DNA from: an uncultured Chloroflexota bacterium
GTDB taxonomy: Bacteria; Chloroflexota; Limnocylindria; Limnocylindrales; CSP1-4
Reading direction: 5' to 3'
Assembly: GCA_903924005.1 (NCBI GenBank)
Contig: CAIXZV010000576.1
Coordinates: 1-24,905, forward strand
Length of the DNA: 24,905 nt
This document shows, in pieces, positions 9,138 to 17,209 of this stretch. The position numbers and the translations under genes were made by a program. Below the pieces are notes generated by a model. That model did not search any database, was not told the DNA's origin, and saw only the letters and a program-made list of their open reading frames with translations. Numbering within the stretch: the first letter of the stretch is position 1; every line of letters starts with the position of its first letter.

Positions 9138-10685
9138 GTGCGAGCGCTGCTCTCGGTTGCCAACCGCGAAGGGATCTCCGGGTTTGCCAGGGAGCTCCAG
9201 GCGCTTGGCGCCGAGCTGTACGCCACCGACGGCACCCGCGAACACCTTGCGGCCGATGGGATCGACGCCAAGCCGGTCTCCGAGCTCACCAACGTGCCCC
9301 CGCTGGTGGGCGGCCAGGTCCGCACGTTCCATCCCGCCGTCTATGCCGGCATCCTCGCCCGCCGCGACGCCCCGGACCAGTTGGCCCAGCTCACCGAGCA
9401 GGGTATCGGCCTGATCGACGTGGTCGCGGTCAACGTCAAGCCGTTTGCGCCAGAAGTTGGCCGGCGCCACATCGGCATCGACGAAGCAATCGAGATGATT
9501 GACGTTGCGGGTGCCGCCCTCCTTGGCGCCGCAGCACGCAATGCCGCGGGCGTCATCGCCATCCCGCGGCCGGACCACTACGGCTCGGTGCTAGAGGAAC
9601 TCAAGAGCCTGGGCGAGGTCACAGCGGACACCCGGTACCGTCTCGCAGCGGACGCGTTCAGCACGGTTGCCGCGTACTACGCGGAGATCGCCGCGTACCT
9701 GAACCAGATCTCCAACAACACGTATCCGCAGCGGCTGGCCTTGGTCCTCGAAAAGGTGAGCGACCTGCCCTACGGCGAAAACCCGCACCAGCGCGCCGCC
9801 TTCTACCGCGAGACCACCCATCGCTCGCGCTCCATGGCGGATGCCACCCAGCTTGCAGGCTCCGCGCCCACGTTCAACAACCTGCTGGACCTTGACGCGG
9901 CCTACCGGATCGCCAGCGACTTCACGGGTCCCACCGTCGTGATCGCCAAGCACACGGACCCGGTGGGCATCGCCTCGGCCGACGAGTTGGTGGAGGCCTA
10001 CCGGCGGGCGCTCGACACCGACCCTGTCGCCTCCTTTGGCGGCATCGTGGGCGTCAACCGGGAACTCGACGGCGCCACCGCCCGCGAGATCGCCATCAGC
10101 TCCTACGAGGCGGTTATCGCCCCCGGGTTCTCCGCGGCGGCCCTCGGCATCCTCCAGGCTAAGCCCGGGATGGAGCTGCTGGCGGTCCCGGCGCCCGTCG
10201 GCGACGGGCTGCGCGACTACGGCATCGCCAACCTTGACTTCAAGCGCGTCGGTGGCGGGCTGCTGGTGGAGGCGCTGGACTCGCTTGAACTCGACCGCGG
10301 TCAGCTGCAGGTGGTCACCCGGCGGCACCCCACGCTGGGCGAACTGACGGACCTGCTCTTCGCCTGGCGCGCCGTCCGCCATGTGCGCTCAAACGGCATC
10401 GTCCTTGCGCGCAACGGCGCGGCCATCGGCATTGGTGCTGCGCAGGCCAGCCGCGGCGTGGCCGTGGACATCGCGCTCCGCCGCGCGGGCGACCGGGCGC
10501 GGCTTGCCGTCATGGCGTCAGACGCCTACTTTCCATTTCCTGACGCCATTCAGATTGCCGCAAACGCCGGGATCACCGCCATCATTCAGCCGGGCGGATC
10601 CATCCGCGACGAAGTGGCAATTGAGGTGGCCGATCGACATCATCTGGCCATGGTCTTCACGGGTCGCCGCCACTTCCGGCACTGA
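9138..10685 (+). CDS. purH: Bifunctional AICAR transformylase/IMP cyclohydrolase, divergent cyclohydrolase site
   Basis: This 515-residue protein has the whole PurH layout and would catalyse the last two steps of IMP synthesis. The C-terminal transformylase domain is clear: LPYGENPHQ, NNLLDLDAAYRI, AKHTDP with the catalytic K271-H272 pair, DPVASFGGIV, ASDAYFPFPD, IIQPGGSIRDE and the MVFTGRRHFRH end. The N-terminal cyclohydrolase domain aligns (SVANREGI, TDGT, FHPAVYAGILARRD), but three catalytic residues known from human ATIC are changed: K66 to R62, Y104 to K101 and K137 to R134, with only D125 kept as D122. The GTG at 9138 is preferred because GGAGG ends ten bases upstream and the protein then begins MRALLSVANREG, as in the family. 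An in-frame start at 9027 would put the likely -10 box inside the gene. glpX follows after 61 bases. Confidence 0.93.
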   Translation: MRALLSVANREGISGFARELQALGAELYATDGTREHLAADGIDAKPVSELTNVPPLVGGQVRTFHPAVYAGILARRDAPDQLAQLTEQGIGLIDVVAVNVKPFAPEVGRRHIGIDEAIEMIDVAGAALLGAAARNAAGVIAIPRPDHYGSVLEELKSLGEVTADTRYRLAADAFSTVAAYYAEIAAYLNQISNNTYPQRLALVLEKVSDLPYGENPHQRAAFYRETTHRSRSMADATQLAGSAPTFNNLLDLDAAYRIASDFTGPTVVIAKHTDPVGIASADELVEAYRRALDTDPVASFGGIVGVNRELDGATAREIAISSYEAVIAPGFSAAALGILQAKPGMELLAVPAPVGDGLRDYGIANLDFKRVGGGLLVEALDSLELDRGQLQVVTRRHPTLGELTDLLFAWRAVRHVRSNGIVLARNGAAIGIGAAQASRGVAVDIALRRAGDRARLAVMASDAYFPFPDAIQIAANAGITAIIQPGGSIRDEVAIEVADRHHLAMVFTGRRHFRH

Positions 10686-10746
10686 ACCGGGCCACCCAGG
10701 CCCCGCCGCCACCGCACCCACACCGCACCAGCGCAGGAGAGTTCCG

Positions 10747-11730
10747 ATGGAAAAGATGCTGGCGCTCGAGATGGTCCGCGTGACCGAGGCGGCCGCCATC
10801 GCGTCCGCGCGGTTCATGGGCAAGGGCGAGCGCGACGAGGCGGACCAGGCGGCCACCGAGGCGATGCGCGCCACGATGGACGAGACCGACATCTTCGGGA
10901 CCATCGTGATTGGCGAGGGCGAGCGCGACGAGGCGCCCATGCTCTACATCGGCGAGCAGGTTGGGCGCGGAGCGCAGGCGCTGCACGCCGCCGAAGTGGA
11001 CATTGCGGTTGATCCGCTCGAAGGCACCAACCTCGTCGCCACCGGGCAAGGCGGGGCGCTCACGGTCCTTGCGGCGTCGGATCGCGGCGGGCTCACCCAT
11101 GCGCCCGACACCTATCTCGACAAGCTGGCCGTCGGCCCGGTTGCGGCCGGGTGCGTGGACATCACGCTGTCGCCTGCGGAGAACTGCCACCGGATTGCCG
11201 AGGCACTCCGGCGCAAGGTCAGCGACATCACGGTCATCATCCTTGACCGGCCCCGCCACGCTGCGTTGATCACCGAGGTTCGCGGCACGGGTGCCCGCAT
11301 CAAGCTCATCTCCGACGGCGACGTGTCGGCTGCCATCAGCTGCGCCGTGCAGGGCACGGGCGTCCACGCCGTGATGGGCATCGGCGGCGCCCCGGAAGGC
11401 GTCATCACGGCTGCCGCGCTGCGCTGTCTTGGCGGCGAGATCCAGGCGCGCTTTCGGTTCCGCAACGATGAGGAACGGGAGCGAGCGAAGAAGATGCTCG
11501 GCCACGCGGACGAGACGAAGGTCTTCAGGACCGAGGATCTCGCCTCAGGTGACAACCTGGTGTTCGCGGCCACGGGCGTGACCGCCGGCGATCTGCTGCA
11601 GGGCGTGCGGTTCTTTGGCGGCGGCGCCAGAACGCACTCGCTGGTGATGGGCTACCAGACCAAGCAGGTCCGGTTTGTGGACACGGTCCACATGTTTGAC
11701 CGGGACCGGCCCCCCGCCGTCCGGCTCTAA
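10747..11730 (+). CDS. glpX: Class II fructose-1,6-bisphosphatase
   Basis: The 327-residue product matches GlpX in length and motifs: GEGERDE at 56-62 with metal-binding D61, DPLEGTN at 89-95, a GIGGAPEGVITAAALRCLGG loop and RTHSLVMG near the C-terminus. It converts fructose 1,6-bisphosphate to fructose 6-phosphate in gluconeogenesis, using divalent metal. The ATG at 10747 is chosen over an upstream in-frame extension because AGGAGAG lies five bases before it and MEKMLALEMVRVTEAAAIA is the normal GlpX start. It probably shares the purH transcript, and it is convergent with folK with only 12 bases between stops. No separate class I FBPase is seen in the window. Confidence 0.96.
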   Translation: MEKMLALEMVRVTEAAAIASARFMGKGERDEADQAATEAMRATMDETDIFGTIVIGEGERDEAPMLYIGEQVGRGAQALHAAEVDIAVDPLEGTNLVATGQGGALTVLAASDRGGLTHAPDTYLDKLAVGPVAAGCVDITLSPAENCHRIAEALRRKVSDITVIILDRPRHAALITEVRGTGARIKLISDGDVSAAISCAVQGTGVHAVMGIGGAPEGVITAAALRCLGGEIQARFRFRNDEERERAKKMLGHADETKVFRTEDLASGDNLVFAATGVTAGDLLQGVRFFGGGARTHSLVMGYQTKQVRFVDTVHMFDRDRPPAVRL

Positions 11731-11742
11731 CGCAGGCGAGGC

Positions 11743-12348
11743 CTAGCTGAGCGGCAGCCAGCCCTCGCCGTCCCACACGGCAATCGGGCGCACCGCGTCC
11801 ACGCCTTCGATCCCGCGCTGGCGGTCGGCCGCGGCCGCAACGGTCTCGCCCCAAAACGGCGGCACCAATCGAGGCGCGAGGTCCGAAAGCGGCGCCAGCA
11901 CAAACAGCCGATGGCGGGCGTCGCGATGCGGCACAACGAGGGGCAGGGACGCCTTGGCCGGATCCGAGCTTTGGCCCTGCGGCGGACGGCTGGTGGCGAT
12001 GGCATTGCGGCCAAAGACCAGGATGTCAAGGTCCACCTCGCGCGGACCCCAGCGCTGACGCGCCTGCCGGCCAAACGCCCGCTCCAATTCCTTGAGCGCG
12101 ACGAGCAGGTCCGTGGCGCCGGTTGCCGGGTCGGGTCCGGCCGGCACGTCAAGCGCAACCACGGCGTTGCGGAAGTCGGGCTGGTCCAGAACGCCCACGG
12201 GCGTGGTGGCGTACAGGCGCGAAACGCCGCGAAGCCGGATCCCGGGCAGCGCGCCAACAGCGTGCACCGCCGCCGCCAGCGTATCGGCCGCATCGCCCAG
12301 ATTCGCCCCCAGCCCGACATATGCCCGCACGCGACCTGCGATCCCCAT
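11743..12348 (-). CDS. folK: 2-amino-4-hydroxy-6-hydroxymethyldihydropteridine pyrophosphokinase
   Basis: The 201-residue product is HPPK of folate synthesis, transferring pyrophosphate from ATP to 6-hydroxymethyl-dihydropterin. Diagnostic pieces are YVGLGANLGD near the N-terminus, SRLYATTPVGVLDQPDFRNA, and WGPREVDLDIL with the Mg-binding D106 and D108. The later VPHRDARHRLFVLAPLSDLA matches the usual P-H-x-x-x-x-x-R-x-F-V-L-x-P-L segment. The C-terminal tail of about 30 residues is longer than in E. coli. The ATG at 12348 has a GAGG site six bases upstream. A much longer in-frame opening continues upstream, but it runs antisense to the neighbouring gene and shows no protein family. No folB or folP is adjacent, so the gene is detached from other folate genes. 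Confidence 0.93.
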   Translation of the reverse strand: MGIAGRVRAYVGLGANLGDAADTLAAAVHAVGALPGIRLRGVSRLYATTPVGVLDQPDFRNAVVALDVPAGPDPATGATDLLVALKELERAFGRQARQRWGPREVDLDILVFGRNAIATSRPPQGQSSDPAKASLPLVVPHRDARHRLFVLAPLSDLAPRLVPPFWGETVAAAADRQRGIEGVDAVRPIAVWDGEGWLPLS

Positions 12349-12360
12349 CGACGCCCTCGC

Positions 12361-12366
12361 TAGACT
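12361..12366 (+). promoter_or_regulatory. -10 box for a probably leaderless transcript
   Basis: TAGACT fits the TAnnnT pattern and ends seven bases before the ATG at 12374, so transcription would begin at or next to the start codon. No ribosome-binding sequence is present between them. Only 25 bases separate this gene from the divergent folK start, which leaves no room for a normal leader. Confidence 0.4.
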
Positions 12367-12373
12367 CAGGGCC

Positions 12374-13504
12374 ATGCCGCCCGTCACCGTGCTCATCCTT
12401 GCTCCGACGCTGCCTGACGGCGCCGGACACTTTGAGCACGTGCTCGATGCCGCGCGGACGGCGCTTGCCGAGCACCACCGGCACGGGTTTCTCGCGGCGG
12501 GTGCCTCCGAGGCGCTGATCCGACGTGAGCCACCGGACTCTACCCCGTTCGGCTCGCGACTCCAACGGCTCGTTCGGGGGTTGTCAAACTCAGGGCCTGC
12601 CGGGCTTGTGGTGCTGGGTGCAGGTTCCATCCCGCTGGCCGACGCGCGGGATCTGGCCGAATTTGTGGCTGCCGCCGCGGCCGATGCGCCCGGCGCCCTC
12701 GCCAACCAGCGGTACTCCGCGGACGCCATCGCGATCGCCCGGGCGGACGTGGTGCTCCCCGGGCTGCCGCCGGAACTGGACTCGGACAACGCGCTGCCGC
12801 GGTGGCTCGCCGAAGGCGCGGGCGTTCCCGTGGCGGACCTGCGGCGGCGGCGCCACCTCGCCATGGACGTGGACTCGCCGCTGGACGCGCTGCTCCTTGC
12901 GGACACGCAGGTGGGACCGATCCTGCCAAAGCTTGACGCAGCCGATGCGGGACTCGTCCTGGGGGCGATGGCGGCGCTGCGCGTCGTGGCGGCCGATCCC
13001 GGCGGGGAGCTGCTGCTGGCAGGCCGCGTGTCGTCGGCTGATCTCGTGTGGGTGGAGCGCAACACACGGTCGCGCACCCGGGCGTGGATCGAGGAGCGCG
13101 GCATGCGCACGGCGTCGGCCGGGGCGCTCGTGGGCCGGCCAAATCGGCGGCCCGTCCGCAGCGTGCTGGGCGAGCTGCTGGAGCGCGAAGGCGTCGGCGC
13201 CCTCGGGAGCATCGTCGCCTCGATGGCCGACGGCGCGCTCATCGACAGCCGCGTGCTGATGGCGCATCGGTTTGGCGCGGCAGAGCGCGGCTGGCCTGCG
13301 CCCGAGGACCGCTTCGCGTCCGATCTCCTTCTCGCAAACCGCGTTCGGGACCCGTGGCTGGCCGAACTGACCGCATCGGCGGCCGAGGCATCCGTGCCCG
13401 TGATGCTGGGCGCCCACGCCCTGGTGGGGCCGGGGGTGCGCAACGTGCTTGGCGCACGCCGGGCGGGTGGGGGCCACGCCGCCGGGTGGCGGGCCGGCGC
13501 ATGA
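12374..13504 (+). CDS. Conserved-looking protein with nucleotidyltransferase (GT-A/CofC-like) N-terminal fold, function unknown
   Basis: The 376-residue product has no family I can name with certainty. The first about 190 residues alternate beta and alpha like a GT-A nucleotidyltransferase: TVLILAPTLPDGAG at the N-terminus, GLVVLGAGSIPLAD in the place of the nucleotide/metal-binding strand, ALANQRYSADAIAIARAD, LDSDNALPRWLAE, and HLAMDVDSPLDALLL, which recalls the H-x-D-V-D-T-P-x-D-L end of CofC and MobA-like enzymes. The second half is mainly helical. The usual basic pyrophosphate loop (GxGxR near the N-terminus) is not obvious, so activity is doubtful. The gene overlaps the MidA-family gene by an ATGA junction, implying translational coupling. 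The ATG at 12374 is used because a TAnnnT box lies directly upstream. Confidence 0.75.
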   Translation: MPPVTVLILAPTLPDGAGHFEHVLDAARTALAEHHRHGFLAAGASEALIRREPPDSTPFGSRLQRLVRGLSNSGPAGLVVLGAGSIPLADARDLAEFVAAAAADAPGALANQRYSADAIAIARADVVLPGLPPELDSDNALPRWLAEGAGVPVADLRRRRHLAMDVDSPLDALLLADTQVGPILPKLDAADAGLVLGAMAALRVVAADPGGELLLAGRVSSADLVWVERNTRSRTRAWIEERGMRTASAGALVGRPNRRPVRSVLGELLEREGVGALGSIVASMADGALIDSRVLMAHRFGAAERGWPAPEDRFASDLLLANRVRDPWLAELTASAAEASVPVMLGAHALVGPGVRNVLGARRAGGGHAAGWRAGA

Positions 13505-14727
13505 CCTGGAGCCTGGAGCCCGGCTACCGGCGCGAGACGCTGCCGGATCCCGAGAGCGTGGGCGAGGACGCCGGGCTGGTGGCAAAGCTGCGCGACGAGA
13601 TTGCTCTGACCGGGCCCATCACCTTTGCCCGGTTCATGGAGCGCGCGCTCTACGAGCCGGGTCGCGGCTACTACCGCCAGACCGCGCCGGGGCCTGGGAC
13701 GGCTGCCGGCGACTTCATCACCGCACCCGAGGCACATCCCGTCTACGGCGCGGCCGTTGGCCGATTGGTGGACGAGGCGTGGGCGGCTATGGGGCGGCCG
13801 ATCCCCTTCACCATCACAGAACCCGGCGCGGGGACCGGCGCCCTGGCGGAGGGGCTGCTGGGCGGGCTACGCGACATGGGCTCGGCGCTGGCCGCCGACG
13901 TTCGGTACCGGCCGGTCGAGGTGGAGCCCGCGAGGCTCGAGGCGCTTGCCGAGCGGCTACGGGTCGATGAGTTGGCCGATGCCCTCGTCGCGGACGACGC
14001 GCCAGACGACGAGGTCGAAACCGGCGCCGTCATCGCCAACGAGGTGCTCGACGCGCTCCCGGTCCACCGCGTCATCGGCCGGCCCGCCGGTCTGCGCGAA
14101 CTGCTGGTGACCACGTCACCCGATGGCGGCTTCGTCTGGCACGAGGCCGAACCCAGCACGCCCGCGCTGGCCGCCCGGCTGGACGCAGAGGGCGTGACGC
14201 TCGCCGACGGGCAGAGCACCGAGGTCTGCCTTGGCATCGACAGTTGGCTGACAGGCGCCACCCGCCACCTCGCGCGCGGCATCGTGGTGCTGGTGGACTA
14301 CGCAGCGGAGCCCGCCGCCCTCCACGGCGCGGCCAAGCCGGGCGGGACACTCCGCGCGTTCGCCCGTCACGCGGTGGGCGGCGACCCGTTCCGCCATGTC
14401 GGCCGCCAAGACCTCACGGCCACGGTTGACCTCGCGGCTGTCCGCGCCGCGGCAGCGAACGCAGGACTCACGCTCATCGGCGAGACCACGCAGGCTGAAC
14501 TCCTCGCCGCCGCCTCCGCGCCGGCCAACGGCAAGCCTGGTCTCACGGACCCGTGGCTGCGCGGCCGGGACGCGTCACTCGCGTCCACGCTGCACCTGCG
14601 GTCCGCCCTCGCGAGGCTGATGGACCCGCGCGGCATGGGCGGCTTCCGCGTCCTCGTCTTTGGCCGCGGCCTCCCGGCCGACGTCCGCCTGCCGCTGCTC
14701 GACCGGGTACGCCGCCCTACGGCGTGA
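13501..14727 (+). CDS. SAM-dependent methyltransferase, MidA/NDUFAF7 family
   Basis: The 408-residue product shows the family's landmarks in order: ITFARFMERALYEPGRGYY, GDFITAPE at 70-77, the SAM-binding EPGAGTG at 107-113, NEVLDALPVHRV from 180, VVLVDYAAEP, and GTLRAFARHAVGGDP followed by GRQDLTATVDLAAV. In mitochondria NDUFAF7 dimethylates an arginine of NDUFS2 (the NuoD homologue) during complex I assembly. The bacterial role is less well defined. Its start codon lies inside the stop of the preceding gene (ATGA), so translation is coupled, and its 3' end overlaps the convergent lipoprotein gene by 11 bases. The nuo operon begins about 2.9 kb downstream, and its NuoD keeps the corresponding Arg (R89). 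A role in complex I maturation is therefore attractive but unproven here. Confidence 0.9.
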   Translation: MTWSLEPGYRRETLPDPESVGEDAGLVAKLRDEIALTGPITFARFMERALYEPGRGYYRQTAPGPGTAAGDFITAPEAHPVYGAAVGRLVDEAWAAMGRPIPFTITEPGAGTGALAEGLLGGLRDMGSALAADVRYRPVEVEPARLEALAERLRVDELADALVADDAPDDEVETGAVIANEVLDALPVHRVIGRPAGLRELLVTTSPDGGFVWHEAEPSTPALAARLDAEGVTLADGQSTEVCLGIDSWLTGATRHLARGIVVLVDYAAEPAALHGAAKPGGTLRAFARHAVGGDPFRHVGRQDLTATVDLAAVRAAAANAGLTLIGETTQAELLAAASAPANGKPGLTDPWLRGRDASLASTLHLRSALARLMDPRGMGGFRVLVFGRGLPADVRLPLLDRVRRPTA

Positions 14728-16879
14728 TGCGGCACCCGGCGGCACCCGTCACCGACGGATCACCGGGCGCGCCGTCGGGACAGGTCACATCGGCCGCAAA
14801 CGTCGCCCCCGTCAGGTCTGCGCCGGCAAAGGTGGCCCCGGTAAAGTTCAACCCTGTGAACGCGAGCCCCGCGAGGTACATGCCGTCAAGGTTCGCCCCC
14901 GACAGGTCCCGCACGGCAGTCGCGGGCGCGGTCCTGACGTAGTCCAGCTTCGCTTTCTCGAGGTGCAGCGCCCGCTTGTATGACGGGTCAAGGTCAGCCG
15001 AGACGAAGCTGGCGCCACTGAAGTCAGCCCCGGTCAAGTCGCCGTGGAGCGTGGACGCCTGTCCATCGGCGTTCGTGAAGTTGGCCCCGGTAAACGGCGC
15101 GCGGAGGTGGGTCACCTCCAGAACGGCCGTCGTGAGGTTCGCCTTGCTGAAGTCGCCCAGGACGCTGCTCGCCCCGTAGAGGGAGGCGCCGGTGAAGTCC
15201 GCACCGGTGAACGTCCCATCAAGGATGGCCGAGTCCAGGTCTGCTCCCACCAGCTTGATACCCGCAAAGTTCCCGACAAACGTTGTTCCTCGCGCCTGCA
15301 TGCCGGACCAGTCCACTCCGGCGAAGTTGCCCGAGATCGTGGCAAACGAGCAGTCCGCCTTTGGGCCGGGCGTGCACTTGGTCCAGTCGACAGCCAACTG
15401 GGCGGCGCTCCGCGCAATGCCCGCGGTCGCCGATGGGCCGGAAGCGCTTGTAGGAACCTGGATGACGCCAACGGTGCCGTCAGAGAAGTCCTTCAGGTAG
15501 GTGAAGGCCCCGCCGCCGCCGATGGGCTTGCCGGCCGGACCCTCGGTCCACGTCACGCCGGCATCCTTGCTTCGCCACCAGCGCATCGACCAGCCCGAGT
15601 TCAGCTGGAATCCTCCTGCGTCGCGGCGCGGCTCAAACGACCGCAGGACCAGCCCGTCGGCGCCGGCCGTCAGCAGGTGTGACCCCGCGTCCACCGACAC
15701 CCACGGACCCGGCCTGGGGTCGCCAGACCGGAGGCTTGGCGCACCATGCGGCAGGGGTGTGGTGGTCCAGTGGACGAGATCGCTCGTGGTGACCGCGTCC
15801 GCCCCTGAGGGACCAAGCGCAAGCAGCGTGCCGGCAGCTGCGCCGATGAAGGCGCTCTTCGACTGGTACTTGGTCTGGAAGGCCTGGTAGTCGCTGGCGA
15901 TGGGGCAGTCGCCGGCCGATGCTGGCGCCGGATTTGGCGGCAGCAGCGCAGGTCCGGCAGCCGTGAGATCCACGGGTGTCCAATTCGTGCCCGCGGCATC
16001 GGCGCTCCATAGGCGAAGCTGCGCTCCCTGCCCAAGGTTCACGTTGGTGCCGCTGAAGCAGGCGAACTCCCTGCCGGCAAGGGCGAGCTTCCCGCCCACC
16101 TCGTAAACACCCGTTGCCTGTGTGGCCCAGGTTGACGTGAGGTCTGCGCCAACCGTCCACGTGCGACCGTCAGCGGAGCGCAGGGCCAGCGCGTGGCCCG
16201 TCTGCTTGGCGCCCGCATGGAAAACGGAGCCGACCGCCCAGAAGACACCGCCGCGGGTCATCACGTTGGTGAGGACCACGCGGCTCCCGGCCTCGCCGAT
16301 GGCCTCCCTTGGGTCCAGGCGACTCCACGTCTGGCCGTCCGGGGAGAACCACAGGAAGGACGCTTCCACAAGGTCTCCCGAATCCTTTGGGCCACCGCTT
16401 GAGAACTGGGCCGATCCCAACACCACAATCCCGGCGTCAGCCGCCGTCGCCGCGAACGGCTGGATCCCCAGCCACCAGAGGGTTTTGTGCCCGGCGGGAG
16501 CGGCGAGCCCCTTCTGGTCGTCAAACGTGGTCACAACCCACGTGCCGTCCGCGGCGGCGGTTGCGACTGCGGGCCTGTTGCCCTTGCTCCCGAAGTAGTA
16601 GGTGGCGGCCCCCAATTGCGCGACGCCCGAGCCAAACCCGCCGGGGAGTCTGACTCCAGGGTCCGGAAACTGCACACCGGCGGGCAGCATGACTGGGCCG
16701 TCGGCCGGCGCGGTGGGGGTCGCTGTGGCGCCGGGCGCCAGCGATGGACCGCCGGTTGCGCCTCCCGATGGGGCCGGCGCACCGGTTGCGGCCGGGCCCG
16801 ACGGGGTGGTGGACCCGCAACCGCCAACCACGAGCGCGGCGGTCAGGGCGAGCGCGGCAGCGCGCGTGGCGAGCAACAT
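14717..16879 (-). CDS. Lipoprotein with BNR-like beta-propeller and C-terminal pentapeptide repeats
   Basis: From the ATG at 16879 the product is 720 residues. It opens with a lipoprotein signal: a hydrophobic core, then VVGGCGS, where the Cys would be lipidated. A Pro/Ala/Gly/Thr-rich linker follows. Residues about 80-480 contain sialidase/BNR-like units (FLWFSPDGQTWSRLD, LALRSADGRTWTVG, MRWWRSKDAGVTWTEG), indicating a beta-propeller without visible catalytic residues. From about 508 to 703 the sequence becomes pentapeptide repeats (GADLDSAILDGTFTGADFTG, GANFTNADG, GADFSGASF, GANLDGMYL, GATFAGADLTGATF), which fold as a right-handed quadrilateral helix. Two cysteines near the end (TCPDG and GCRITP) could cap it. 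The start is uncertain: in-frame ATGs at 16918 and 16921 and an upstream start at 16960 exist, none with a clear ribosome site. Surface binding is likely; no function is assigned. Confidence 0.85.
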   Translation of the reverse strand: MLLATRAAALALTAALVVGGCGSTTPSGPAATGAPAPSGGATGGPSLAPGATATPTAPADGPVMLPAGVQFPDPGVRLPGGFGSGVAQLGAATYYFGSKGNRPAVATAAADGTWVVTTFDDQKGLAAPAGHKTLWWLGIQPFAATAADAGIVVLGSAQFSSGGPKDSGDLVEASFLWFSPDGQTWSRLDPREAIGEAGSRVVLTNVMTRGGVFWAVGSVFHAGAKQTGHALALRSADGRTWTVGADLTSTWATQATGVYEVGGKLALAGREFACFSGTNVNLGQGAQLRLWSADAAGTNWTPVDLTAAGPALLPPNPAPASAGDCPIASDYQAFQTKYQSKSAFIGAAAGTLLALGPSGADAVTTSDLVHWTTTPLPHGAPSLRSGDPRPGPWVSVDAGSHLLTAGADGLVLRSFEPRRDAGGFQLNSGWSMRWWRSKDAGVTWTEGPAGKPIGGGGAFTYLKDFSDGTVGVIQVPTSASGPSATAGIARSAAQLAVDWTKCTPGPKADCSFATISGNFAGVDWSGMQARGTTFVGNFAGIKLVGADLDSAILDGTFTGADFTGASLYGASSVLGDFSKANLTTAVLEVTHLRAPFTGANFTNADGQASTLHGDLTGADFSGASFVSADLDPSYKRALHLEKAKLDYVRTAPATAVRDLSGANLDGMYLAGLAFTGLNFTGATFAGADLTGATFAADVTCPDGAPGDPSVTGAAGCRITP

Positions 16880-16976
16880 GGCGGCAGACCCCCGGGGAGC
16901 GACGATGGGTTGCGCCATCATGCGCCGGTTGCAAAATGGCCGTGCGCGCCGGCTGGCCACGCGCCATCATCCGCGC

Positions 16977-17207
16977 ATGAAGCTGCATCCAAACCCTCCC
17001 CGGATGGTCACGGTGGTGCTCGCGGTTGCGCTGGGCGTCATCGGCCTGTCGCTTGCCTGGCCCATCGCGCCCGCCGTCAGCCTGCTGGCCCCAGTGGCTG
17101 ACGCGGTCAAGGACTTCGGGGTCGCCTTCGATGCACAGCTCGGCTGGCTGTGCCTGTTTGCGTCGTCGGCGCTGCTCGTCGCCGGCTCCTTGCTCCCGGG
17201 GATCTGA
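16977..17207 (+). CDS. Two-helix membrane microprotein (76 aa), function unknown
   Basis: The product has a short basic N-terminus (MKLHPNPPR) and two hydrophobic segments (MVTVVLAVALGVIGLSLAWP and LGWLCLFASSALLVAGSLL) joined by a loop containing VADAVKDFGVAFDAQ. It ends in LLPGI. I recognise no family. It is followed after two bases by a similar small gene whose product ends in VIPGI, so the two look like tandem relatives. There is no ribosome site. A CATCAT hexamer lies six bases before the ATG and could act as a -10 box for a leaderless message, which is speculative. The gene is divergent from the lipoprotein gene. Confidence 0.65.
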   Translation: MKLHPNPPRMVTVVLAVALGVIGLSLAWPIAPAVSLLAPVADAVKDFGVAFDAQLGWLCLFASSALLVAGSLLPGI

Positions 17208-17209
17208 CC

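Noticed and set aside
10381..10746. N-terminal extension of GlpX into the end of purH
   Set aside because: It overlaps conserved purH coding sequence in another frame. The ATG at 10747 has a strong ribosome site and gives the normal GlpX N-terminus.
12349..13737. Long minus-strand opening continuing upstream of folK (664 codons with folK)
   Set aside because: The extra part is antisense to the nucleotidyltransferase-like and MidA genes, has Ser/Arg/Pro-rich composition typical of a shadow frame in GC-rich DNA, and shows no family motif. FolK has its own good start at 12348.
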